Assembly (NCBI GenBank): GCA_031257655.1 | Contig: JAIROF010000015.1 | Location: forward strand, 1 to 8,269 | Direction of reading: 5' to 3' | From: Prevotellaceae bacterium | Lineage (GTDB): Bacteria > Bacteroidota > Bacteroidia > Bacteroidales > UBA932 | DNA length: 8,269 nt | In this document: one piece after another, positions 1 to 5,667 of the stretch | Position numbering within the stretch: position 1 is the stretch's first letter | How the letters are laid out: each line of letters starts with the position of its first letter | The notes under the pieces: generated by a model | What the model saw: the letters and a program-made list of their open reading frames with translations, nothing else | Told to the model about the DNA's origin: nothing | Databases searched by the model: none | Translations under genes and position numbers: made by a program

Positions 1-1593
1 GCCATGTATTCCCATTGTCATACCCGGACGCAGATTGTCGGGCAATGCCTGATGCGCAAACGTGTGATAGACAAAACGGTTGATACCCGAAGCCCAAGCC
101 CATTCGCCCTCGTTTTTCATCGAAGCCGGATGTTGTCGCCACGCTTCATGGTTGGCAGTGAACGATTCGGCGGGAACTAAGGACTGCCCCAGCAGGTGCG
201 CCGCCGATGCGCCTTCGCCGGTACTGAACGAGGTATTGAATCCGAAGTTGAGGCTCCAGAACTCGCACATCGGCACGTCGGCTACGGCTGCAAGCTCGAT
301 GTCCGAAACCGGCGTCATGTCATACGGCTCGATGGACAAGCCCATGCCGTAGCGCGCAGCATAACGCTTGACGTGCCCGGCATGGTATTCAAGAACGAGG
401 TCTTGCACCGTTTGCCGCACATCCCAGAGGAACCGTTCGCTTACTTCGCGGCTTTGCACCATCACGCCGGCATAGACGGGGTAGAACGGTTGCGGGTCGT
501 ATCCGCGACGACGGGTAAATTCTTCTCGAAAACGGGCAGTCCAGTTTTGAGAGCCCATTTCCCAGCTGTCGATATGCAACATCTGCAATCCCCCGCGAGG
601 ATTGGCTTTCGTAAAACCGGCGCGGCGGAAGAGTTTTCCTGTGAAATTATCGAGATGATGATTGAGGGCTGTGGTGTCGAACTTGTCAGCCTCAAGCCCC
701 AGACCGGGAACAGGCGCCGGACGGGTGGCATTGCCGTTATTGCGACTTCCGAAGCGCATCACCGTCCATTTTCCTGCGGGGACGTCCCAGGTAATTGAGC
801 CGTCGGACTGCAGAAGCGCGGTAAGGTCAACTACATCCGTTTTGGCAACGGGGTTATCGCCGGGAAGCGCAGCATACGAATCGTAAGTCGAAAGATATTC
901 TTTCACGCCAAACGGCATCGAGCTGTACGGCTTGCGGTAGTACAGCGCGCGCTCTTCGATTTCACGGACTTTACCATAACCGGCGTCAACAACATAATCA
1001 GTGTCGATTCGCGTAGTGGCTGCCGGAAAAGCAAGTACGGCAACATCTCTGTAAAATCCTTCCCATTCAGCCTGTACGGCAGGTTCGCGTCCGAAGAAAG
1101 GAGGCATGGGCTCGGGTTTAGGCAGCTGGATAGCCTGTTTTCCCGCGCCCGATACATCCGTTGACGAAAAAACCAAATGCTGCATTGATTCTTCGCCTTT
1201 TACCCAGGGACCGCCGCTGCCCGTCCATCCGGGACCAATGCCGAGCGTGACGCCGATTTCGAGACGTTCGCACTCGTGCATAGTGAAAGCAAACAAATCC
1301 TGCCATTCTTCGCTCAGAAAATCAACTTTTCCGCGAGGAATGCCAACGTTCACTTCCAGAAACAGCACATGAGCTATGCCTGCCTCTCGCATCGCCTCCA
1401 GGTCTTTCGTGACGGCTTCTTTCGAAAAGTTCCCGTCCATAAAATACCAGTACACGCCCGGACGGGCGCTTGCCGGAGGGTTCTTGAATCCTGCTTCCAA
1501 CAACGATATATCGCTATCCGAGCAGCCGGACACTATACCGCAAACCATGCAGGCCGCGATAATTAGTTTTGCTACAATAGACACTTTTTTCAT
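1..1593 (-). CDS. GH106-type alpha-L-rhamnosidase lipoprotein (N-terminal part, cut by window edge)
   Basis: Reading from ATG at 1593 down to base 1 gives 531 uninterrupted codons with no stop, so the C-terminus lies outside the window. Residues 1-24 form a lipoprotein signal: MKK, a hydrophobic stretch, then a lipobox ending in Cys24. The next residues, SDSD, resemble the acidic surface-export signal known for Bacteroidota lipoproteins. The mature part matches the GH106 pattern: an opening NPPASARPGVYWYFMDG segment (about 38-54), DLEAMREAGI (64-73), WDVPAGKWTVMRFG (269-282), HIDSWEMGSQNW (340-351), an RRGYDPQPFYP segment (362-372) and MCEFW (442-446). Glu345 and Glu444 sit in conserved motifs and are candidate active-site residues; I cannot assign roles. 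The family removes terminal alpha-L-rhamnose from glycans and is usually about 900-1100 residues long. The gene follows rhaA and rhaT on the same strand, which supports a rhamnose role. Family confidence is high; the exact substrate is unknown. Confidence 0.9.
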   Translation of the reverse strand, partial: MKKVSIVAKLIIAACMVCGIVSGCSDSDISLLEAGFKNPPASARPGVYWYFMDGNFSKEAVTKDLEAMREAGIAHVLFLEVNVGIPRGKVDFLSEEWQDLFAFTMHECERLEIGVTLGIGPGWTGSGGPWVKGEESMQHLVFSSTDVSGAGKQAIQLPKPEPMPPFFGREPAVQAEWEGFYRDVAVLAFPAATTRIDTDYVVDAGYGKVREIEERALYYRKPYSSMPFGVKEYLSTYDSYAALPGDNPVAKTDVVDLTALLQSDGSITWDVPAGKWTVMRFGSRNNGNATRPAPVPGLGLEADKFDTTALNHHLDNFTGKLFRRAGFTKANPRGGLQMLHIDSWEMGSQNWTARFREEFTRRRGYDPQPFYPVYAGVMVQSREVSERFLWDVRQTVQDLVLEYHAGHVKRYAARYGMGLSIEPYDMTPVSDIELAAVADVPMCEFWSLNFGFNTSFSTGEGASAAHLLGQSLVPAESFTANHEAWRQHPASMKNEGEWAWASGINRFVYHTFAHQALPDNLRPGMTMGIHG

Positions 1594-1597
1594 CTGG

Positions 1598-1613
1598 ATT
1601 TGTTTTTACAAAT
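1598..1613. repeat. Short perfect inverted repeat just upstream of the rhamnosidase start
   Basis: ATTTGT (1598-1603) and ACAAAT (1608-1613) are perfect complements around a TTTT spacer. The repeat ends four bases before the ATG of the GH106 gene. In the transcript it would form a weak 6-bp hairpin in the translation initiation region. The rest of the 163-base gap to rhaT (1594-1756) shows no TAnnTTTG promoter, so the rhamnosidase may be read from the rhaA/rhaT transcript. A repeat this short in AT-rich DNA could arise by chance. Confidence 0.35.
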
Positions 1614-1756
1614 TCATTTCAATGCTCATAATCAATAAATTGCACGAATGCGAAAGCTGAGCTGATGTATCTTTAGCATTCTACCTCCCCACAAATAACG
1701 GGAGAAGTTTTTTTTTAAAGATGTTCGTGATCTCGCTTTGCTCGGCTGCGCCGGCG

Positions 1757-2797
1757 TCAGAACAAATTCGGAAATACGAGGGAGAGTATAAGCACCAGCA
1801 TCCCCAGCAGCAGCACGAAGACCGTTTTTTTCCCTGCCCCCTTCCACTCGCGGAGGATGATTCCCCAAACGTTGCTGAAGGTCACGTTGAGCGACATGAG
1901 AATGCTCCACGAAAAAGCCAGCATAATCGGATTTTCTTTCAGGAAGCTTTGCCCCATGCCCAGCCCAAAGAACTGCAAGTACCACAGCATGCCGGCCAGG
2001 GCGCAAAACAGGAGGTTGTTGACGAGCGTACCGCCCGAAACGGAAAAGTACTGCCCGCCCGTTCGATTTTTCACATTCTGGTAAACGCAGTAGATGGCGT
2101 TGGTGATAAATCCGCCAAAGGTTACCAGCAGTGTTGCCGGCAGGGTAGCGTAGAGCTCGGCAGCGTTTAAGCTCAGCAGGAGGGTTTTAATCGGGGCTCC
2201 GGCATTCAGGCCGAGGTTGAAGCAGGCGCTCATAACGCCGGCCAGCAGCGCGATGAGCAGCCCCTTTTTCAGGGCGAAATCTTTCACGGCTTTTTTCTTT
2301 TCTTCCTCCGACATGTTTTGCGACCTCAGCGCACCCGCATAGCCAATGACGGCAATACCGGCAATGGCGATGCTCACGCCAACGATGAGCAGCCCCGTAA
2401 CTTTTCCGGCTTCAGGAAAAAGCGCGGGCAGCAGGGGCGGGATTAGCGTTCCGAAAGCGGAGCAGGTGCCCAGCGACAGCGATTGCCCCAGCGCAACGCC
2501 CAGGTAGCGCATGCTTAAGCCAAACGTCAGCCCGCCTACGCCCCAGAGCACGCCAAATCCAATGGTTTTAAGAATAGCGGGGGCGCCAACCGACCCGATA
2601 ACGCCAAACAGCGAATATCCTTCGGGCACCGCCAGCAGCGCGCCCAGCAAGGGAAACAGCAGCCACGCAAAGATACCCTGCACCAGCCAAAAATTTTCCC
2701 AGCCCCAGCGCTTTACCTTCTTAATGGGCACGTAGGAGCTCGACTGCCCAAAGCTGCCTACGGCAATAATGATAAGACCTATAACAATGCTTGACAT
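1757..2797 (-). CDS. rhaT: L-rhamnose/H+ symporter RhaT
   Basis: This is a 346-residue protein of almost entirely hydrophobic segments, matching the length (about 344) and roughly ten-helix design of E. coli RhaT, an inner-membrane permease importing L-rhamnose with a proton. Recognisable features are an N-terminal helix running into SSYVPIKKVKRWGWENFW (about 19-37), the family stretch GLTFGLSMRYLGVALG (89-104), and a lysine-rich cytoplasmic loop (about 162-178). Near the C-terminus is a segment with SWSILMSLNV and NVWGIILREWKGAG, equivalent to the WGLVLKEW region of RhaT. The ATG at 2797 follows an A10 run, typical of Shine-Dalgarno-free starts in this phylum. The gene stops at TGA (1757-1759) and lies 135 bases downstream of rhaA on the same strand, so the two are probably co-transcribed. 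No truncation is seen. Confidence 0.95.
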   Translation of the reverse strand: MSSIVIGLIIIAVGSFGQSSSYVPIKKVKRWGWENFWLVQGIFAWLLFPLLGALLAVPEGYSLFGVIGSVGAPAILKTIGFGVLWGVGGLTFGLSMRYLGVALGQSLSLGTCSAFGTLIPPLLPALFPEAGKVTGLLIVGVSIAIAGIAVIGYAGALRSQNMSEEEKKKAVKDFALKKGLLIALLAGVMSACFNLGLNAGAPIKTLLLSLNAAELYATLPATLLVTFGGFITNAIYCVYQNVKNRTGGQYFSVSGGTLVNNLLFCALAGMLWYLQFFGLGMGQSFLKENPIMLAFSWSILMSLNVTFSNVWGIILREWKGAGKKTVFVLLLGMLVLILSLVFPNLF

Positions 2798-2810
2798 AAC
2801 CTTTTTTTTT

Positions 2811-2848
2811 AATTACGAATTAGGAATTACGAATTAGGAATTACGAAT
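2811..2848. repeat. 14-base tandem repeat between rhaA and rhaT
   Basis: The unit AATTACGAATTAGG occurs at 2811-2824 and 2825-2838, followed by a partial copy AATTACGAAT (2839-2848), giving about 2.7 identical copies. It sits immediately upstream of the A10 run preceding the rhaT start, so it would lie in the rhaT leader or the rhaA-rhaT intercistronic RNA. The copies have not diverged, suggesting recent expansion or slippage. Function is unknown. Confidence 0.85.
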
Positions 2849-2867
2849 GAAATTTTGAACTGCTTTC

Positions 2868-2895
2868 CTCCTCCTCGTTTCCTAACGAGGGGGAG
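2868..2895 (-). other. Intercistronic hairpin between rhaA and rhaT
   Basis: Arms 2868-2879 and 2884-2895 pair over 12 positions around a TCCT spacer (2880-2883). Only 2872/2891 fails, giving an A-C mismatch in the rhaA-sense RNA. It lies 38 bases after the rhaA stop. No U-run follows in the minus-strand direction, so it does not look like a standard intrinsic terminator. It may protect the 3' end of rhaA RNA or set the rhaA:rhaT ratio, which is an inference. Confidence 0.6.
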
Positions 2896-2932
2896 TCCTT
2901 GTCCTTGGGTTTTCAGCTTCCGCCAATTTTTC

Positions 2933-4192
2933 TCAGGTTCTGGTGCTCAGCACCTCTTTTTCGTAGCGCTGAATCTCCTTAATGTACTCTTCCGCCGGCA
3001 GGGTTTCGTTTTTGAGGCAGAAGTAGTCGTATATGGCGCTCCATGGGAGGGCTTTAGCCTCTTCGAGCAGGGCGAGTCGCTCAAAGTACTGCTCGCCGGC
3101 TTCGTATCCTCTCAGCAGGTCAATCGGTTCGAGCAGGGCTTGTAGCAGGGCTTTTTGCGTAGCGCGGCTGCCTATCACGTATGCGCCAATGCGGTTGATG
3201 GAGGCGTCGAAGTAGTCCAGGCCAATGTTGGTGCGGCTCAGGGCGCCTGCGCGCACAATCTCCTGCGCCAGCTGCAGCACGCTGTCGTTGAGGATAACGA
3301 CGTGGTCGCTGTCCCAGCGCACCGGTCGGCTCACGTGCAGCAGGATTTCCGGCATGAAGAGCAGCAGGGAGGAAATTTTATCGTAGGTTTCCTCCGTGGG
3401 GTGAAAGTGCCCCATGTCGAGCGTGGCCATGATGCCATTTTGTACGGCGTAGCCCATGTAAAATTCGTGCGAGCCTACGGTAAAGCTCTCCAGCCCGGTG
3501 CCAAAGAGCTTGCTCTCCACGGCGTCCTTTACGTTTGGCAGCTTCACCGCAAAGATTTTATCCAGCGAATCCTTCAGGTTTTTGCGGTAGAGGAACCTGT
3601 CTACCGTAGCGTCCTTTGAGCCGTCGTGCACCCAGAGGTTGTGGCAGGCTTTAGCGCCGAGCTGTCGCCCCATTTCGTCGGCAATGCGTCGGCTGCGGAT
3701 GGTGTGCTCCACCCAGAAGTCGCGGATGGCCTGGTCGCGGTGCGCCAGCGTCATGTCGCCGCTCTTGGGGTGCGAAAAGCTGGTGCTGTTAAAGTCCAGC
3801 TTAAGGCCGTTGTCCTTAGCCCAGTCTATCCAGCTCTGGAAGTGCCGGGGTTCTATTTGGTCGCGGTCTACCTTTTGGCCGCCAAAATCGCCGTAAATGG
3901 CGTGTATGCTTACGCGGTGATGGCCGGGAATGAGCGATGCCGCCTTCTTAATGTCATCCTTAACCTCCGCAAGGTTTCGCGCCTTGCCGGGGTAGTTGCC
4001 GGTTGCCTGTATGCCGCCGGTGAGGGGGCCGCCCGCGTTTTCAAACCCGCTGACGTCGTCGGCCTGCCAGCAGTGCAGCGAGAGCGAAACCTGCTGCAAG
4101 GTATCCAATGCCTTTGCGGCGTCAACTCCAAATTCGGCATAGCGAGCTACCGCATCGTCGTACGCCTTTCTTACTTTTTCTTCCAATTTCAT
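2933..4192 (-). CDS. rhaA: L-rhamnose isomerase RhaA
   Basis: RhaA interconverts L-rhamnose and L-rhamnulose in the cytoplasm, the first step after uptake. The protein has 419 residues, the same length as E. coli RhaA, with matching segments throughout: LHCWQADDVSGFE (39-51), LDFNSTSFSHP (132-142), NLWVHDGSKD (185-194), the VESKLFGTGLESFTVGS region (225-241), LDMGHFHPTE (258-267), LLHVSRPVRWDSDHV (284-298), GLDYFDASINRI (324-335) and a final YEKEVLS. All metal-site residues known from E. coli are present at a constant offset of eight: Glu226, Asp259, His262, His286, Asp294, Asp296 and Asp326. The ATG at 4192 is preceded by A7. It is the first gene of the minus-strand rhamnose cluster and faces the AraC-type regulator across 319 bases. 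I find no consensus TAnnTTTG promoter upstream on this strand, which would suit an activator-dependent promoter. Confidence 0.98.
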   Translation of the reverse strand: MKLEEKVRKAYDDAVARYAEFGVDAAKALDTLQQVSLSLHCWQADDVSGFENAGGPLTGGIQATGNYPGKARNLAEVKDDIKKAASLIPGHHRVSIHAIYGDFGGQKVDRDQIEPRHFQSWIDWAKDNGLKLDFNSTSFSHPKSGDMTLAHRDQAIRDFWVEHTIRSRRIADEMGRQLGAKACHNLWVHDGSKDATVDRFLYRKNLKDSLDKIFAVKLPNVKDAVESKLFGTGLESFTVGSHEFYMGYAVQNGIMATLDMGHFHPTEETYDKISSLLLFMPEILLHVSRPVRWDSDHVVILNDSVLQLAQEIVRAGALSRTNIGLDYFDASINRIGAYVIGSRATQKALLQALLEPIDLLRGYEAGEQYFERLALLEEAKALPWSAIYDYFCLKNETLPAEEYIKEIQRYEKEVLSTRT

Positions 4193-4209
4193 TTTTTTTA
4201 GTTTAAGAT

Positions 4210-4243
4210 ATTCAACAATTCAACAGAACAAAAATTTCAACAG
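4210..4243. promoter_or_regulatory. Candidate AraC-type operator: three direct repeats of TTCAACA
   Basis: TTCAACA occurs at 4211-4217, 4219-4225 and 4236-4242. The last two extend to TTCAACAG and are spaced 17 bases apart. AraC-family proteins typically bind direct repeats. The repeats lie 19-50 bases upstream of the rhaA start codon, between it and the regulator's promoter. That is close to the gene for an activator site, so they could instead lie in the leader. The assignment is inference from position and repetition only. Confidence 0.4.
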
Positions 4244-4252
4244 CAGCATAGG

Positions 4253-4281
4253 TTGCTTTTATAGAAAATTTGCTACCTTTG
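4253..4281 (+). promoter_or_regulatory. Candidate Bacteroidota promoter for the AraC-type regulator
   Basis: TTG (4253-4255), an 18-base spacer, then TACCTTTG (4274-4281) matches the Bacteroidota consensus of TTTG near -33 and TAnnTTTG near -7. Transcription would begin around 4288, leaving a leader of roughly 220 bases before the ATG at 4512. That unusually long leader would include the GC-rich hairpin region. Confidence 0.6.
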
Positions 4282-4423
4282 GGGGCAATTCTAAAGCAGG
4301 GTATTTTTCGGCGTCTTGTCGGCTTTTTTTTTGTACGCATGCGCGCGCCCGCCGCCTCGGATAGCCGGCGGCATCGCTGCACCTGCGGGGGTTTTACGCA
4401 TTCATCTGCGGCAAAAATCCGAT

Positions 4424-4452
4424 TTTGCGTCCGCAAAGATGGGATTATTTTG
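4424..4452 (+). promoter_or_regulatory. Weaker second promoter candidate for the AraC-type regulator
   Basis: TTTG (4424-4427), 18 bases, then TATTTTG (4446-4452). The downstream box lacks one base of the TAnnTTTG consensus. If used, it would give a conventional leader of about 50 bases. The upstream element overlaps the GCAAAA/TTTTGC inverted pair, so occupancy there could modulate it. Confidence 0.3.
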
Positions 4453-4511
4453 TGAATTATGCATTGAAAATAATGATTTATTTACTGTGATTTTTGATTT
4501 TTTTTTTTTGC

Positions 4512-5438
4512 ATGAAAACAGACGAAAATATTCGCTATCTGGTAGCCAGCGAGCAGGACATGCAGTGGGGTTTGACCGTTTGCTCCATTGGCTTTCAATC
4601 GATTAATCCGAGCGAATCGTATCCCCCTCGGCATCACCCCAAGTCTTACCTCTTCAGCCCCAAGCGCGGGCGCGTGCTGGACGAATACCAGCTGATCTAC
4701 ATCACCCGCGGCAAGGGCAAGTTCTGCTCTGCCAACCAGCGCTCCACTGCCGTAAAGGAGGGGATGATGTTTTTGCTATTTCCGGGCGAGTGGCACACCT
4801 ACTGCCCTGCGGAGCAAACGGGGTGGAGCGAGTACTTTATCGGCTGCAAGGGCTACACGATGGATCAGCGGATGGAGAAGGGCTTTTTGCTAAAGTCCTC
4901 GCCGATTTTTCAGGTGGGGCTGGACGAAGAGGTGGTGCGGCTTTACCACAAGGCGATGGAGGTGGCCGGCAAGCAGCGTCCGGGCTTTCAGCAGGTGCTG
5001 TCGGGGGTGGCCAACATGCTGGTAGGGATAGCGTATGCAAAGAACAAAGAGGTCAACTTTCAGGATAAGAAAATGCAGCTGCTGATAGACAGGGCGCGCG
5101 TCATCATGCTAGACCACGTGGGCAAAAAAATAACCCCCGAAATGATTTCCGAGCAGCTGGGCATGAGCTACTCCTGCTTCCGCAAAACGTTTAAGGAGTA
5201 CACCGGCTTTGCCCCCATACAGTACATCCAGGAGCTTAAGGTGCAATACGCCAAAGAGCTGCTATGGACAACCCAGCACACCATTAAGGAAATTGCGTCC
5301 ATGCTGAGCTTTGATAACGCAGAGTACTTTTCGGTATTTTTCAAAAAAAAGCAGCACCTCACGCCCTTAGAGTACCGCAACTACTCCAAAGGGTTGAGCT
5401 ACAGCACCCCCGCTCACCTCGCCGAAGAGCAACAGTAA
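4512..5438 (+). CDS. AraC-family transcriptional regulator, likely controlling rhamnose use
   Basis: From ATG 4512 the protein has 308 residues. An in-frame TTG at 4494 would add six residues encoded by a T12 run (MIFFFC), so I prefer the ATG. Residues about 35-115 form a cupin-like AraC sensor domain, including ESYPPRHHPKSYLF, LDEYQLIYITRGKG and FLLFPGEWHTY. The C-terminal DNA-binding domain has two helix-turn-helix units: ITPEMISEQLGMSYSCFRKT (207-226) and TIKEIASMLSFDNAEYFSVF (257-276), the latter followed by FKKKQHLTPLEYR. The opening YLVASEQDMQWGLTV is typical of a Bacteroidales AraC subgroup linked to sugar-use loci. Divergence from rhaA suggests it is a rhamnose-responsive activator resembling Bacteroides RhaR. 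Family assignment is firm; the ligand is inferred from neighbours. Confidence 0.92.
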   Translation: MKTDENIRYLVASEQDMQWGLTVCSIGFQSINPSESYPPRHHPKSYLFSPKRGRVLDEYQLIYITRGKGKFCSANQRSTAVKEGMMFLLFPGEWHTYCPAEQTGWSEYFIGCKGYTMDQRMEKGFLLKSSPIFQVGLDEEVVRLYHKAMEVAGKQRPGFQQVLSGVANMLVGIAYAKNKEVNFQDKKMQLLIDRARVIMLDHVGKKITPEMISEQLGMSYSCFRKTFKEYTGFAPIQYIQELKVQYAKELLWTTQHTIKEIASMLSFDNAEYFSVFFKKKQHLTPLEYRNYSKGLSYSTPAHLAEEQQ

Positions 5439-5667
5439 GAGGCGGGCGGCGGCTTGTAGAAGTTTATCTCCATCGCTTTCTATGTACAGCGTCAGAAAAT
5501 GGCAGCGGGCTTTTTTAGCGCGCAGAGGACGCAGATTTTTATGATTTACACCGATTATAGCCCCGATGATGGGACGGGTGTAAATCACAAAAATCTGCGT
5601 CCTCTGTGCGCTATTTTCGTACAAGAAGCCCAGGCGAGCGGGCGCGTAGCATCCCCTTTTTTTCTTG
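5439..5667. other. Intergenic region between convergent araC-type gene and lepB
   Basis: This 229-base gap separates genes that converge from both sides, so both transcripts should end here. It is dominated by the 98-base inverted repeat at 5516-5613. The flanks (5439-5515, 5614-5667) show no open frame or RNA gene I can recognise. Confidence 0.7.
5516..5613. repeat. Long near-perfect inverted repeat (37-base arms)
   Basis: The left arm 5516-5552 and right arm 5577-5613 are reverse complements at 35 of 37 positions, around a 24-base spacer. The core word AAATCTGCGTCCTCTG and its complement appear in the two arms. The left arm contains CGCAGA twice (5521-5526, 5530-5535 region), so each arm is itself quasi-repetitive. 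The left arm is preceded by T6 and the right arm followed by TATTTT. From memory, similar wording (ATCTGCGT..CTCTGTG) recurs between genes in many Bacteroidota genomes. It could serve as a bidirectional terminator here, or be an interspersed REP/MITE-like element. Confidence 0.9.

Larger units (their letters stand above)
4193..4511. promoter_or_regulatory. Divergent control region between rhaA and the araC-type gene
   Basis: This 319-base gap must hold the promoters of both divergent genes. It contains three TTCAACA direct repeats near rhaA, a good TAnnTTTG promoter on the plus strand (4253-4281), T-runs, a GC-rich stretch around 4336-4372, a weaker second plus-strand promoter candidate (4424-4452), and a T12 tract directly before the regulator. 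The GC-rich part includes CGCATGCG (4336-4343, a perfect palindrome) and the inverted pair GCCGCC/GGCGGC (4351-4356, 4367-4372). A second inverted pair, GCAAAA/TTTTGC, lies around 4411-4428. A 61-codon open frame across 4270-4455 has no recognisable product and I do not call it. Confidence 0.6.

Noticed and set aside
196..798. 200-codon open frame on the plus strand opposite the rhamnosidase
   Set aside because: It is antisense to a clear GH106 coding frame, has no recognisable family motifs, and is explained by codon bias of the real gene.
3155..4201. Long plus-strand open frames (154 and 191 codons) opposite rhaA
   Set aside because: rhaA is complete with all metal ligands on the other strand; the antisense frames look like compositional shadows with no domain signal.
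4270..4455. Possible 61-residue leader peptide between rhaA and the regulator
   Set aside because: It begins inside the promoter -7 box, so the mapped promoter would not produce it; no recognisable sequence features.
4494..4511. TTG start adding six residues to the AraC-type regulator
   Set aside because: The extra residues come from the T12 tract (IFFFC). The ATG at 4512 gives the N-terminus usual for this subgroup.
5516..5613. Insertion sequence with terminal inverted repeats
   Set aside because: Only 24 bases separate the arms, so there is no room for a transposase; at most it is a non-autonomous element.
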